Part shown: positions 8,747 to 18,109 of the stretch, in pieces
Layout: every line of letters starts with the position of its first letter
Numbering within the stretch: the first letter of the stretch is position 1
Assembly (NCBI RefSeq): GCF_027587205.1
Contig: NZ_JAPDOD010000025.1
Coordinates: forward strand, 1 to 64,000
Reading direction: 5' to 3'
Length of the DNA stretch: 64,000 nucleotides
DNA from: Solirubrobacter ginsenosidimutans
Lineage (GTDB): Bacteria > Actinomycetota > Thermoleophilia > Solirubrobacterales > Solirubrobacteraceae
Notes under the pieces: model-generated
Database searches by the model: none
Told to the model about the DNA's origin: nothing
What the model saw: the letters and a program-made list of their open reading frames with translations, nothing else
Program-made: the position numbers and the translations under genes

Positions 8747-9616
8747 ATGCACGACAGAGCGGTTAGACGCCGTCGCGCAGTGCTGGCCCTGCTCGTCACG
8801 GCCTCGCTGATCCTGCTCACCGCCTATTACGGAGAGTCCCAGAACGGCCGCCTGCATTCCGCGCAGCGCGGCGCGCTCGGCGCACTGTCGCCGATCCAGG
8901 AGGGCGCGAGCCGGGTCCTGAAGCCGTTCCGCGACCTCTTCGGCTGGTTCGGCGACACGATCGACGCCAAGGACCAGCGCGACAAGGCCGAGGCCGCGCG
9001 CGGCAAGTTGCTGGTCGAGAACACCGAGCTGCGCAACCGCCTGCGGATGGCCGAGCAGCAGGGCAAGCTCAACGGGATCGACACGCAGGGCGGCATGAGC
9101 CAGTACGGCCCGGTCGACGCCCGCGTCTACCTGCACTCGCCCAACAGCTGGTACCAGAGCCTGCAGATCAACAAGGGCACCAACGACGGCGTCAAGGTCG
9201 GCGACCCGGTGATCAACGGCGCCGGCCTGGTCGGCAAGATCGAGACCGCCTGGGGCGGCGGCGCGGTGGTCACGCTGATCACCGATCCCGAGTTCGCCAC
9301 CGGCGGGATCACCGGAACCAGTCAGGAGCCCGGCAGCGTCGTCCCCGCCGTGGGCGCGCCCGGCGACCTGCTGTTCAAGTTCGTCGACAACGCCAACAAG
9401 GTGCGCAAGGGCGAGATCGTCTACACCGCCGGCACGATCTCGAGCCGGCTGGAGTCGCGCTACCCGCCCGCGATCCCGATCGGCATCATCGACCGCATCG
9501 ACATCGGCGACGGCGAGTTGGATAAGCGCATCCACATCACGCCCACGGCCGACCTGACCCGCGTGGACATGGTGCAGGTCCTGACCGAGCCCCACGCCGA
9601 CCTCCAGAGCAAGTGA
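8747..9616 (+). CDS. mreC: Rod-shape determining protein MreC
   Basis: Bitopic morphogenic protein linking cytoplasmic MreB to periplasmic PBP2. It has a short basic N-terminus (MHDRAVRRRR), one membrane span at about residues 11-28, a coiled coil (about residues 75-110), and the paired beta-barrel MreC domain with VKVGDPVINGAGLVGKIE and ITDPEFATGGI. Length 289 is normal. The stop overlaps the mreD GTG start. Confidence 0.94.
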   Translation: MHDRAVRRRRAVLALLVTASLILLTAYYGESQNGRLHSAQRGALGALSPIQEGASRVLKPFRDLFGWFGDTIDAKDQRDKAEAARGKLLVENTELRNRLRMAEQQGKLNGIDTQGGMSQYGPVDARVYLHSPNSWYQSLQINKGTNDGVKVGDPVINGAGLVGKIETAWGGGAVVTLITDPEFATGGITGTSQEPGSVVPAVGAPGDLLFKFVDNANKVRKGEIVYTAGTISSRLESRYPPAIPIGIIDRIDIGDGELDKRIHITPTADLTRVDMVQVLTEPHADLQSK

Positions 9617-10179
9617 CGATCTCCACCCCATCCGTGGTCCGCCTCGCCCTGCTCGGGCTGATCGGCGGCCTCATCCAGCTCAGCGTCGTGTCGCAGGTGA
9701 CCGTCTTCGGCGTCCCCGCGGACCTCACGCCGCTGTTGGTGGCCTCCGTGGGCTTCATCGCGGGATCGATGACCGGCGCGGTCTTCGGCTTCTGCCTCGG
9801 CCTGTTCATCGACGTCTCGCTCTACCAGACGCTCGGCGTGAGCTCGCTCGTGTTCACCGCGATCGGCTACGGAGCCGGGCGCATCCGCGAGCTGCGCGAC
9901 CCCGCGCACGGCCTCGCGCCGGTCGCGATCGGCGCGGCCGCCACGGCGATCGCCGCCGTCGGCTTCACGCTGCTGCAGTTCCTGCTCGGCGTGGACGCGC
10001 CGGTCTCGCTGCTGCTGCTGCGAGAGCTGCTGCTGACCGTCGTGCTCAATACGCTGCTCGCGCTGCCCGTCTACGCGATCATCCGCCGCGCGCTGTTGCC
10101 CTTCCTGCCCGAGGACCCGCGCCGCCGCCGGCGCCGGGCCTACACGACCGGCGGGCTCAGCCCGATCTCCCGCGCCTAG
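9613..10179 (+). CDS. mreD: Rod-shape determining protein MreD
   Basis: A 188-residue integral membrane protein with about five hydrophobic segments and the family's low sequence conservation. Its placement between mreC and the PBP2 gene, overlapping both by 1-4 bp, is the strongest identification. The arginine-rich C-terminus (EDPRRRRRRAY) should be cytoplasmic. The start is GTG at 9613, overlapping the mreC stop. Confidence 0.9.
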   Translation: MTISTPSVVRLALLGLIGGLIQLSVVSQVTVFGVPADLTPLLVASVGFIAGSMTGAVFGFCLGLFIDVSLYQTLGVSSLVFTAIGYGAGRIRELRDPAHGLAPVAIGAAATAIAAVGFTLLQFLLGVDAPVSLLLLRELLLTVVLNTLLALPVYAIIRRALLPFLPEDPRRRRRRAYTTGGLSPISRA

Positions 10180-12353
10180 TGCCGCAACGCGTAGAAGAAC
10201 GCATCCGCCCGATCACGCCACAGCTCGCGTGGCGCGTCGCCGTCCTCGGCGGCGTCGCCTTCGTGCTCTTCGGGATCGTCTTCTTCCGCCTCTGGTACCT
10301 GCAGGTCCTGACGGGCCAGGAGGCGGTCACCCAGGCGCGCGACAACCGCGTCCGGAAGGTGCGCATCGAGGCGCCGCGGGGGAACATCGTCGACCGCTAC
10401 AACGTGCCGCTCGTGCGGACGAAGGCCGCCGCGGTCGTCCAGATGGTCCCGAGCCAGCTGCCCGACAGCGTGCGCGAGGACGCCGACACGTACCGCAAGA
10501 ACCTCTCGGCCGCCGAGAACGATCGCCTGAAGGCGCAGGACAGCTACGACGCATTCGTCCGCAGGCTTAAGGACGACGGGCGCAGGAACACGAAGGCCGA
10601 GACCAAGGAACGCGCGACGCTCAAGAAGCAGGCCGCGAAGGCGCGTGCGGTCGACGTCCCGGCGGTCCGCCCGGAAGAGACCGATCTGATCGCGCTCTAC
10701 AAACGCATGGGCAAGGTCCTGGGGATCACGCCGAAGACGATTCACCAGCGCGTGATCCGCGGCATCGCCGACGCGCCGTACTCGAACGTCACGATCCGCA
10801 CCGACGTGCCGCGCCCGGAGTTCAACTACATGCGCGAATACGCCGAGCGGTTCAAGGGCGTCGTCGTCGAGGAGCGCTTCCTGCGCGACTATCCGCAGGA
10901 GCAGCACGCCGCGCAGATCTTCGGGCGCGTCTTCGAGATCGGCCCGGAGCAGCTCAAGCTCGACAAGTACTCGGGCGTCGCCCAAGGCACGCGGGTCGGC
11001 CAGAGCGGGCTCGAGAAGACCTACGACAAATACCTGCTCGGCACCGACGGCTACCAGAAGGTCGTCGTCGACGCGCTCGGCCGCCGCGACGACCAGAAGG
11101 TCGCCTCGGTCAAGGATCCCCAGCAGGGCCAGCGGCTGAAGCTGACGCTCGACTTCAACCTCCAGAAGGCGGGAGACGAGGCGCTGCAGAAGGCGATCGC
11201 GGCCTCGCAGTACGGCGCCCGCGCCGGCGCCTATGTGGCGATGGACCCGCGCAACGGCGCGATCCTCGCGATGGGCTCGCAGCCCAGCTTCGACGCCACC
11301 GTCTTCGCGCGCCCGTTCACCGAGAAGACGTGGACGTCGCTGACGTCGAAGGCGACCGGCGAGCCGCTGGTCAACCGCGCGACCGACTCGCTGTATCCGA
11401 TCGGCTCCGTGTTCAAGCCGATCACCGCCCTCGCGGCGCTCGGCAGCGGCCTGATCAAGGCCAACGACAAGGTCTTCGACGACGGCCACTACGAGCTCGG
11501 CCCGCAGAAGTACCAGAACGCCAAGGGCGCGAGCTTCGGCCCGATCACCATGTCGGATGCGCTGAAGGTCTCCTCGGACGTCTTCTTCTACAAGCTCGGC
11601 GAGCAGGCCGACAGCAAGGGGCCGATCATCCAGAAGATGGCGAAGCGGCTCGGCTTCGGTCGCACCACGGGGATCGACACCGGCGGCGAGGCGCCGGGCC
11701 TGGTGCCCGACAGCACGTGGCGCAACAAGGCGTACGCCAAATACAGCGACTGCGCCAAGAAGAACCACGTTGAGGAGCGCACCGGCGACGCGCTGTATAA
11801 GTGCGGCGGCGTCGAGCGCACCTGGACGACCGGCGACAACGTCAACCTCGCCGTCGGCCAGGGCGATCTGCAGGCGACGCCGCTGCAGGTCGCGGTCGCG
11901 TACTCCGCGCTGGCCAACGGCGGCACGATCGTCAAGCCGCATCTCGGCCAGGCGATCGAGGACGGCAACGGCGTGACGGTCCAGGAACTGCCGGTCAAGA
12001 AGGGCAAGAAGATCAAGCTCGACCCGCAGGACCGCGCGACCGTGCTCGACGGGCTGCACCGCGCCGCCACCGAGGACGGCGGCACGTCCGCCGACGTCTT
12101 CAAGGGCTTCCCGAAGACCTATACCGACAACCTGTACGGCAAGACCGGCACGGTGGAGCGCCAGCCGAACCCGGATCAGGCGTGGTACGCCTGCTTCGTC
12201 AAGGACGGCAGCAAGCCGATCGTGGTCGTCGTGACGGTCGAGCGCGGCGGCTTCGGTGCGGAAACTGCGGCACCCGCAGCGCGTCTGATCCTCTCGCAGT
12301 GGTTCGATGTGAAGAACCGCGAGTTCAAAACCGGCTCCGACCAGAGCAATTGA
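10179..12353 (+). CDS. mrdA: Penicillin-binding protein 2 (elongasome transpeptidase)
   Basis: Monofunctional class B PBP that crosslinks peptidoglycan during elongation. One N-terminal membrane span (about residues 18-40) precedes the dimerisation domain with the RGNIVDRYNVPL motif. The transpeptidase domain carries the active serine in SVFK (Ser410), the second motif as SSD (typical of PBP2) and KTGT at residue 655. At 724 residues it is longer than E. coli PBP2, partly because of a Lys/Arg-rich insertion at about residues 105-165. The GTG start shares a base with the mreD stop. Confidence 0.95.
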   Translation: MPQRVEERIRPITPQLAWRVAVLGGVAFVLFGIVFFRLWYLQVLTGQEAVTQARDNRVRKVRIEAPRGNIVDRYNVPLVRTKAAAVVQMVPSQLPDSVREDADTYRKNLSAAENDRLKAQDSYDAFVRRLKDDGRRNTKAETKERATLKKQAAKARAVDVPAVRPEETDLIALYKRMGKVLGITPKTIHQRVIRGIADAPYSNVTIRTDVPRPEFNYMREYAERFKGVVVEERFLRDYPQEQHAAQIFGRVFEIGPEQLKLDKYSGVAQGTRVGQSGLEKTYDKYLLGTDGYQKVVVDALGRRDDQKVASVKDPQQGQRLKLTLDFNLQKAGDEALQKAIAASQYGARAGAYVAMDPRNGAILAMGSQPSFDATVFARPFTEKTWTSLTSKATGEPLVNRATDSLYPIGSVFKPITALAALGSGLIKANDKVFDDGHYELGPQKYQNAKGASFGPITMSDALKVSSDVFFYKLGEQADSKGPIIQKMAKRLGFGRTTGIDTGGEAPGLVPDSTWRNKAYAKYSDCAKKNHVEERTGDALYKCGGVERTWTTGDNVNLAVGQGDLQATPLQVAVAYSALANGGTIVKPHLGQAIEDGNGVTVQELPVKKGKKIKLDPQDRATVLDGLHRAATEDGGTSADVFKGFPKTYTDNLYGKTGTVERQPNPDQAWYACFVKDGSKPIVVVVTVERGGFGAETAAPAARLILSQWFDVKNREFKTGSDQSN

Positions 12354-13546
12354 GCGCCCAGTCCATCCAACCCGCTTCTGAACCGCCGCCCCCGCTGGTG
12401 CCGCGGGAATGGCGTCTGCGCCTGGATCCGCTGCTGCTGCTCGCGACGCTCGGCCTGGTCGCCTGCTCGTTGATCGCCATCAAGGGCGCGACGGCGGACG
12501 ACATCCATGGCCAACCGCTGTACTACGTCAAGCGTCAAGCGATCTACGCCGTCGTCGGGCTCATCCTGATGTACGGCGTCTCGCGGCTGGACTACTCGCG
12601 CCTGCGCGAGTTGCGCTATCCGATCTACGGCGTGCTGATGGTCTCGATCATCGGCGTGCTCGGGCTGGCCGCGGCCACCCGCGGCGCCAAGTCGTGGATC
12701 CCGCTGCCCGGCTTCCACCTGCAGCCTTCCGAGCTCGGCAAGGTCCTGCTGGTCGTGGCCCTTGCGGGGTTCGTGGTCGAGCGGATGCGCGAGATGGGCC
12801 GTCAGACCACCGCCCGGGTGATGTTGCTCGGGCTATTGCCGACGTTGATCGTGATGGCCGAGCCCGACCTCGGGTCGGCCACCGTGTACGTCTCCGCGAC
12901 GCTCGCGATCCTGTTCGTCGCCGGGGCGCCATGGCGCCATTTCGCCGCGCTGACCGCGCTGTTCGCGGTCAGCGTCACGTTCGTGTTGGTGGCCGCGCCG
13001 AAGCTGGGCGTCGAAGTCCTGCACCCCTACCAGGTGTCACGACTCACGGCGTTCCTTCATCCCTCGGCCGACCCCGGCGACGCCGGCTATCAGCAGGCGC
13101 AGTCGCTGGTCGCCATCGGTGCGGGGGAGAAGACCGGCCGCGGCGTCAAGAACGCCAGCCAGACGGCGCTCGGGTTCCTGCCCGAGCACCACACCGATTT
13201 CATCTACGCCGTGATCGGCGAGACCTACGGTTTCGCCGGTTGCGCGCTCGTTTTGTCGCTCTACGCGCTGTTGATCTGGCGCGCGCTTCACATCCTTACG
13301 ATCGCGAAGAACCTCTTCGGAGCGCTGATCGCCGGCGGCGTCGCTGTGATGCTGCTGTTCCAGCTTTTCGTGAACATCGGGATGAATGTGGGGATCATGC
13401 CCATCACAGGTGTGACCGCCCCGCTCCTGAGCTTCGGCGGCTCGTCGATGCTCTCCACGTTCTTGGCCCTTGGCCTATTGCACTCCATCAACGCGCAGGC
13501 GCGCGAGACGGCGGATCGCAAGGGAAGGACCACGATCTTCCAATGA
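12350..13546 (+). CDS. rodA: SEDS glycosyltransferase RodA
   Basis: Polytopic SEDS-family peptidoglycan polymerase that partners PBP2. The TTG at 12350 overlaps the mrdA stop; a longer open frame upstream is only the antiparallel reading of mrdA. The 398-residue product has about ten membrane spans and the family motifs GAKSWIPLPGFHLQPSELGK, AEPDLGSA and the C-terminal PITGVTAPLLSFGGSSML. The pairing with PBP2 rather than PBP3 argues for RodA over FtsW. Confidence 0.94.
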   Translation: MSAQSIQPASEPPPPLVPREWRLRLDPLLLLATLGLVACSLIAIKGATADDIHGQPLYYVKRQAIYAVVGLILMYGVSRLDYSRLRELRYPIYGVLMVSIIGVLGLAAATRGAKSWIPLPGFHLQPSELGKVLLVVALAGFVVERMREMGRQTTARVMLLGLLPTLIVMAEPDLGSATVYVSATLAILFVAGAPWRHFAALTALFAVSVTFVLVAAPKLGVEVLHPYQVSRLTAFLHPSADPGDAGYQQAQSLVAIGAGEKTGRGVKNASQTALGFLPEHHTDFIYAVIGETYGFAGCALVLSLYALLIWRALHILTIAKNLFGALIAGGVAVMLLFQLFVNIGMNVGIMPITGVTAPLLSFGGSSMLSTFLALGLLHSINAQARETADRKGRTTIFQ

Positions 13547-13555
13547 GGTTGTCAG

Positions 13556-16102
13556 TTGAGAAAGCAAGTGCTCGTGACGGTCGACCGCGGCGAGACCCGC
13601 GTCGCCATGCTGGAGGCGTCGGGTGATCCGGCCGCCCCGACCAAATCCCGTTCACGCTCGCGGGGTCGCCGCCGGGTCAACACCGTCCCGGACGGTTACC
13701 GCGTAGCAGAGGTCTACTTCGAGCGCCGTGGCGGGCGGTCGATCGTCGGAAACATCTACAAAGGGCGCGTCGACAACGTCCTGGCCGGCCTCGAGGCCGC
13801 CTTCGTCGACATCGGGCTCGACAAGAACGGCTTCCTGCACGTCGACGAGATCGTGCTCCCCGGTGTCGAGCAGGCCCGCCGCGGCCGCGGCAACGGGCCG
13901 CGCATCACCGATCTGCTCAAGCCCGGGCAGGAGATCGTCGTCCAAGTCGTCAAGGACCCCTTGAAGACCAAGGGCGCGCGCCTGTCGATGGAGCTCACGA
14001 TCGCCGGGCGCTACATGGTCTACGCGCCCACCGGCGAGGGCGTCGGTGTCTCGCGGCGCTTGGAGGACAAGGAGCGCGACCGGCTCCGCAAGGAGGCCAA
14101 GCAGCTCGATCTGGGCGGCGGCGGCGCGATCATCCGTACGGCAGCCCACGGCGCCACGCGAGCGGATTTCGAGCGCGAGCTGCAGTACCTGTTCAAGCTC
14201 AACGGCGTCCTCGAGCAGCGGGTCAAGGACACGGCGGCGCCGGCGCTCGTCTTCCAGGAGGCGGACCTCTCGGTGCGCGTCGTACGCGACATCTTCTCCG
14301 AGCATTTCGAGCGGGCGATCGTCGACGACGAGCTCGCCCACCACCGGCTGGTGTCCTTCTTCACGCGCACCGCGCCGGAGCTGGTCGACCGCGTCGAGCT
14401 CTACGACGGCGAGGACGGCCCGCTCTTTGAGGCCTACGGCGTCGACCCCGTCATCAACGGGATGCTCGAGCGCCGCGTGGACCTGCCCTCGGGCGGCTAC
14501 CTCGTGATCGACTACGCCGAGGCGCTGACGGTCATCGACGTCAACACCGGCTCGTTCACCGGCAAGGGCAAGTCGGCGCGCCTCGAGGACACGATCACCA
14601 AGACCAACCTCGAGGCCGCCGAGGAGGTCGTCCGCCAGCTGCGCCTGCGCGACATCGGCGGCATCATCGTCATCGACTTCATCGACATGGCCCGCTCGCG
14701 CAACCGCGACGCGGTCCTGAAGGTCCTGCGCAAGGCGCTTGACGAGGACCGCACGAAGACGTTCGTGGTCGAGATCTCGCCGCTCGGCCTGGTCGAGATG
14801 ACGCGCCAGAACGTCACCGACGGCGTGCGCGAGATCATGACCAAGCCCTGCCCGGTGTGCAGCGGCGAAGGCGTGGTCAAGTCCGAGGAGACGATCGCGA
14901 TCGAGTTCGCCCGGCACCTGCGCCACATGGTCATCGAGGCCGGCGACGGCGGACCCGAGGCGTACCTGCTGCGGATCAATCCGAAGGTCACGGCGTGGTT
15001 CATCGCCGACGGTGCGCGCGAGCTGCACGCGATCGAGGGCGAGACCGGCCGCTACTTCCACTTCGAAGGCTCCGACGGCCTGCCGCTGGACTACTTCGCG
15101 GTGACCATGGAGGGCACGCGGGCGGAGATCGAGGAGCACGCGGTTCCCTTCCGGGCGGGCGAGGAAGTGCACGTGCACCTCGTCGAACCGCACATGTACA
15201 ACGACGACGACGCCGTGGCCAAGGTGGACGGCTACCTGATCGACGTCGTCAACGGCATCGCGTTCGTGGGCGAGAAGAAGCTCGTCCGGATCGAGGAGGC
15301 GGGGCGCACGATCGCCCGCGCGGTGCTCGTGGGCGTGGACGCCGAGGCCGCCGAGGAGGCCGCCCGGGAGCGGGCCGGGGCGCGCGAGAAGGCGCTGCAG
15401 GCCTCGCGGCGCTCGGCCGCGGCCAAGAAGGGCGCGGCGCGCCGCCGCGAGCGCGACGCGGACGCCGAGGTCGCAGCCGCGCTGACCGACGACTCGCCGA
15501 TCGAGGCCGGGACCGCTCCGGCGGGTCTCGACGACGCCGACGAGGCCGTGGCGACGCCGCGCAAGCGCTCCCGTCGTCGCCGCCGCTCGGGTGACCCGGA
15601 CGCCGCGGCCGCGGTCGAGGCGCGCGACATCGATGTCGTCGTCGCGGAGGAGCCGGTTGCGCCCGCAGCCGAGGACGCGCCGGTGCCGAAGCCGCGTGGG
15701 CGCTCGCGCCGCCGGACGGTCGACGCCGACGACGGCGCCGAGGCGCCCGAGGCCGTGGTCGAGGAGACGCCGGAGCCCGCGCCGGTTCCGCCCGCCCGCA
15801 AGGGCCGGGCGCGCAAGCGCCCGGCGGAGGCCGAGGTCGCGGCCGACGAGGCCGTGGCCGCGGAGGCCGAAGAGGACGAGACGCCCAAGCCCGCCGCCAA
15901 GCGCCGCTCGCGGCGGAAGGTCGTGGAGGAGGAACCCGAGGCCGAGGCTCCCGAGGTCGAGGACGACGAGGACATCGACGGCGATGACGAGGAGGACGGC
16001 GACGACGACGCGCTATCCTCTCGGCCTCGGCGCCGTGGCCGTAGAGGTGGACGGCGCCGTTCGCGCGCGAAAGCTCAGGCCGACGCCGAAGTCTCCGACT
16101 GA
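13556..16102 (+). CDS. rng: Ribonuclease E/G family endoribonuclease
   Basis: Mg-dependent single-strand endoribonuclease for rRNA maturation and mRNA decay. An S1-like domain (VGNIYKGRVDNVLAGLEAAFVDIG, about residues 65-140) leads into the catalytic domain, with the two catalytic aspartates in VIDVNTGSF (Asp328) and IVIDFIDM (Asp374) and the Zn-link CPVCSGEG near residue 437. After about residue 600 comes a ~250-residue disordered tail of alternating acidic and Arg/Lys-rich blocks, likely a scaffold or RNA-binding region. The start is TTG at 13556, eight bases after the rodA stop, with GAGG just upstream. RNase E and RNase G cannot be separated with certainty. Confidence 0.93.
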   Translation: MRKQVLVTVDRGETRVAMLEASGDPAAPTKSRSRSRGRRRVNTVPDGYRVAEVYFERRGGRSIVGNIYKGRVDNVLAGLEAAFVDIGLDKNGFLHVDEIVLPGVEQARRGRGNGPRITDLLKPGQEIVVQVVKDPLKTKGARLSMELTIAGRYMVYAPTGEGVGVSRRLEDKERDRLRKEAKQLDLGGGGAIIRTAAHGATRADFERELQYLFKLNGVLEQRVKDTAAPALVFQEADLSVRVVRDIFSEHFERAIVDDELAHHRLVSFFTRTAPELVDRVELYDGEDGPLFEAYGVDPVINGMLERRVDLPSGGYLVIDYAEALTVIDVNTGSFTGKGKSARLEDTITKTNLEAAEEVVRQLRLRDIGGIIVIDFIDMARSRNRDAVLKVLRKALDEDRTKTFVVEISPLGLVEMTRQNVTDGVREIMTKPCPVCSGEGVVKSEETIAIEFARHLRHMVIEAGDGGPEAYLLRINPKVTAWFIADGARELHAIEGETGRYFHFEGSDGLPLDYFAVTMEGTRAEIEEHAVPFRAGEEVHVHLVEPHMYNDDDAVAKVDGYLIDVVNGIAFVGEKKLVRIEEAGRTIARAVLVGVDAEAAEEAARERAGAREKALQASRRSAAAKKGAARRRERDADAEVAAALTDDSPIEAGTAPAGLDDADEAVATPRKRSRRRRRSGDPDAAAAVEARDIDVVVAEEPVAPAAEDAPVPKPRGRSRRRTVDADDGAEAPEAVVEETPEPAPVPPARKGRARKRPAEAEVAADEAVAAEAEEDETPKPAAKRRSRRKVVEEEPEAEAPEVEDDEDIDGDDEEDGDDDALSSRPRRRGRRGGRRRSRAKAQADAEVSD

Positions 16103-16119
16103 AAATTTTCCTTACGACT

Positions 16120-16434
16120 ATGTCCTACGCAGTCATCAAGACCGGCGGTAAGCAGTACTCCGTCATCGAGGGCCAGACCCTCCTGATCGAGCGTCTGCCT
16201 GACGACGTCGGCGCCACCGTGGAGCTCAAGCCGCTGCTGCTGGCCGGCGATGGCGACCCCATCTTCGAGGGTGACGGCCTTGCGGCCGGCCTCGTGAAGG
16301 TCGAGATCGTCGAGCACCTGCGCGGGCCGAAGCTTCGCGTCTTCAAGTTCAAGCCCAAGCGCGGCTACAAGCGCCGCACCGGCCACCGTCAGGAGCTCAC
16401 GCGCATCCGCGTGACCTCCATCGGGTCCGAGTAG
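16120..16434 (+). CDS. rplU: 50S ribosomal protein L21
   Basis: The 104-residue product starts [14 protein letters not shown] and carries the C-terminal [18 protein letters not shown] signature. It binds 23S rRNA with L20. It lies 17 bp after the RNase gene and 18 bp before rpmA. Confidence 0.98.
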   Translation: MSYAVIKTGGKQYSVIEGQTLLIERLPDDVGATVELKPLLLAGDGDPIFEGDGLAAGLVKVEIVEHLRGPKLRVFKFKPKRGYKRRTGHRQELTRIRVTSIGSE

Positions 16435-16452
16435 AAGGGGTAACGGCTTCTC

Positions 16453-16713
16453 ATGGCACATAAGAAGGGCCTCGGCTCCTCCCGCAACGGCCGCGACTCC
16501 AACGCCAAGCGCCTCGGCGTGAAGGTGTTCGCCGGCGAGACCGTGACCGGCGGCGAGATCATCGTGCGCCAGCGCGGCACCCGCTTCAAGCCGGGCGACG
16601 GCGTCGGCATCGGCCGCGACGACACGATCTACGCCCGCAGCGCGGGCAAGGTGGACTTCACCGAAGGCCGCAAGGGACGCGTCATCAGCGTCATCCCGGC
16701 TCCGGCCGAGTAG
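16453..16713 (+). CDS. rpmA: 50S ribosomal protein L27
   Basis: The 86-residue product has [23 protein letters not shown] at its N-terminus, the tail that reaches the peptidyl-transferase centre, with no cleavable extension of the Firmicutes type. In most bacteria obg follows directly; here obg is 34.8 kb away. Confidence 0.98.
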   Translation: MAHKKGLGSSRNGRDSNAKRLGVKVFAGETVTGGEIIVRQRGTRFKPGDGVGIGRDDTIYARSAGKVDFTEGRKGRVISVIPAPAE

Positions 16714-16724
16714 CACGGCTTCGC

Positions 16725-16781
16725 GCGCGGGCGCTTCGCGCCCGCGCCACGCAGGACTTCGACGCGGCCCTCGGGCCGCGT
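16725..16781 (+). terminator. Double hairpin terminator after rpmA
   Basis: First hairpin: a perfect 10-bp stem, GCGCGGGCGC/GCGCCCGCGC, with a TTC loop (16725-16747). Second: ACGCGGCCC/GGGCCGCGT (16762-16781) followed by TTCT. Both lie within 70 bases of the L27 stop and would end the mre-rng-rplU-rpmA unit. Confidence 0.7.
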
Positions 16782-16835
16782 TTCTGCGTTCAGGGCCGCG
16801 CGCTCGCGGAGTCGCGCCGGTCGAGCTCGCGCGCC

Positions 16836-16878
16836 GAGCGTCGACTTTCTCGCGTTGTACTGGCGAAACTCGACGCTC
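16836..16878. repeat. 43-bp dispersed hairpin element, copy A
   Basis: Arms GAGCGTCGA...TCGACGCTC (9 bp), a single C-C mismatch, then TTTC/GAAA, around a 15-base loop. The copy at 55369-55411 has the same length and 36 of 43 identical bases, with the mismatch now G-G. It lies in the rpmA/iclR gap, 6 bp from the stop of the convergent iclR gene. Confidence 0.8.
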
Positions 16879-16884
16879 GCGCCG

Positions 16885-17649
16885 TCAGGCGGCTTGGCCG
16901 AGCGCGGCGCTGACCGCCTCGGCGTGCTCGCGCAGGAGGCCCGCCAGGTCCGGGGTCTCCTCGTGCAGGATGCGCGAGATCGGGCCGGACACGCTGATCG
17001 CGGCGAGCGGGCGGCCCGCGCGGTCCAGCACCGGCGTCGCCACGCAGGCGACGCCCAGCTCGTGCTCCTCGTTGTCGGTCGAGTAGCCGCGGCGGCGGAT
17101 CTTCGCGAGGTCCTCCTGCAGGGCGGCGAGCGTCGTCAGCGTGTGCGGCGTGGACGGCGCGAGCGGCGCGCCGTCGAGCAGGCTCGCGACGTCGGCGGGG
17201 TCGCGCCAGGCCAGCAGCGCCTTGCCGGCCCCTGACGTGTGGGCGGGGATCGAGCGGCCGACCTCGGTGTGCAGGCGCACGCTGCGCGTCCCGGAGACCG
17301 ACTCGATGTAGACGACGTCCCGGCCTTCGAGCACGACGAGGTTGGTCGTCTCGCCGGTCTCGGCCTGGATCGCCTCCAGGTGCGGCCGCGCGGCGTTGCG
17401 GAGCCGGCCGAGCCGGTCTTGGACGCCGCTGGTCAGCTCGAGCAGCTTGTAGCCGAGCAGGTAGCGGCCGGTCGTCGGGCTCTGCGACGCGTACCCGCGG
17501 GCCACGAGGGTGCCGAGCAGGCGGTGCGCGGTACTCGGCACGAGCCCGGTCTGCGCCGCGATCTCGGAGACGCCCAGATCGTCAGCGCCCGCGAGCGCCT
17601 CGAGCAGGTCGAGCGCTCGCTCGAGCGACTGGACGCGAGGCTGCGGCAT
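16885..17649 (-). CDS. IclR family transcriptional regulator of the allantoin cluster
   Basis: A 254-residue regulator with an N-terminal winged helix (SLERALDLLEAL ... LGVSEIAAQTGLVPSTAHRLLGTLVARGY, about residues 8-50) and the IclR effector-binding domain (YIESVSGTRSVRL ... HTSGAGKALLA ... GYSTDNEEHELGVACVATPV). It is the last gene of the minus-strand order allC-allB-DUF3830-iclR but has its own promoter: TAGGCT ends exactly 7 nt before the ATG. By position it probably senses a purine breakdown product (allantoin, allantoate or glyoxylate) and controls the cluster; the ligand is inference. Confidence 0.93.
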   Translation of the reverse strand: MPQPRVQSLERALDLLEALAGADDLGVSEIAAQTGLVPSTAHRLLGTLVARGYASQSPTTGRYLLGYKLLELTSGVQDRLGRLRNAARPHLEAIQAETGETTNLVVLEGRDVVYIESVSGTRSVRLHTEVGRSIPAHTSGAGKALLAWRDPADVASLLDGAPLAPSTPHTLTTLAALQEDLAKIRRRGYSTDNEEHELGVACVATPVLDRAGRPLAAISVSGPISRILHEETPDLAGLLREHAEAVSAALGQAA

Positions 17650-17656
17650 ATCCCGC

Positions 17657-17685
17657 AGCCTAGAACACCGATTCCACTATGTGGA
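17657..17685 (-). promoter_or_regulatory. iclR promoter with overlapping palindromic operator
   Basis: On the minus strand TAGGCT (17657-17662) is the -10, N7 before the ATG. A perfect 13-bp palindrome TCCAC-TAT-GTGGA (17673-17685) covers the -35 position (TCCACA, 17-bp spacing). It also overlaps the stop codon of the DUF3830 gene. A repressor here would block RNA polymerase, so autoregulation by IclR is likely. Confidence 0.6.
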
Positions 17686-18096
17686 CTCCCGGTCGAACAC
17701 GATGTCCAACGCGCCCTTCCACAGTACGTGCTCACCCAGGGGCCGCAACTGGTCAACGCCCTCGACGATGGTCAAGAAGTGGTTACCGGCGAGTTGGCCG
17801 ACGATCGACGCGAACAGCGTCCCGCCGTAGGGGAAGAGGATCTCGGTCTCGCTCAGCCCGCCGGGATACCAGAGCACCTGGCCGGGGGCGGGGTGACTCG
17901 TCGCGTTCTCCGGCTTGCCATCCAGGCCGATGTCGAAGTCGCCGAGCGGGATCCACGCCGACTCGCCGCTCCAGCGGACGTGGATGATCTTGGAGTGAAA
18001 CGGCAGCAGGCGCTCGAACGCCGCGACGGTCTTCGGCGCCTTCTCGGTCTCCAGCACGCCCTTGAACGAGAACGGGCCGGCGGTGACGGTCAGCAT
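17677..18096 (-). CDS. DUF3830 family protein (cyclophilin-like fold)
   Basis: A 139-residue protein matching the DUF3830 family as I know it: short, beta-rich, with GPFSFKGVLETEKAPKTVAAFERLLPF, PLGDF and a glycine-rich GQVLWYPGGLSETEILFPYGG block. The fold resembles cyclophilin, but no enzymatic activity is established. It sits between allB (13 bp away) and iclR with an AAGGAT ribosome-binding site, so it is part of the allantoin operon. Possible roles, all inference, are handling an unstable purine intermediate, for example allantoin stereo-inversion, or binding an intermediate for the regulator. Confidence 0.82.
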   Translation of the reverse strand: MLTVTAGPFSFKGVLETEKAPKTVAAFERLLPFHSKIIHVRWSGESAWIPLGDFDIGLDGKPENATSHPAPGQVLWYPGGLSETEILFPYGGTLFASIVGQLAGNHFLTIVEGVDQLRPLGEHVLWKGALDIVFDREST

Positions 18097-18109
18097 GGCG
18101 GCGATCCTT

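Noticed and set aside
10176..12059. Long minus-strand open frame opposite mrdA (627 codons)
   Set aside because: Arg/Asp/Leu-rich product without domains; it mirrors the codon pattern of the PBP2 gene, whose motifs are intact.
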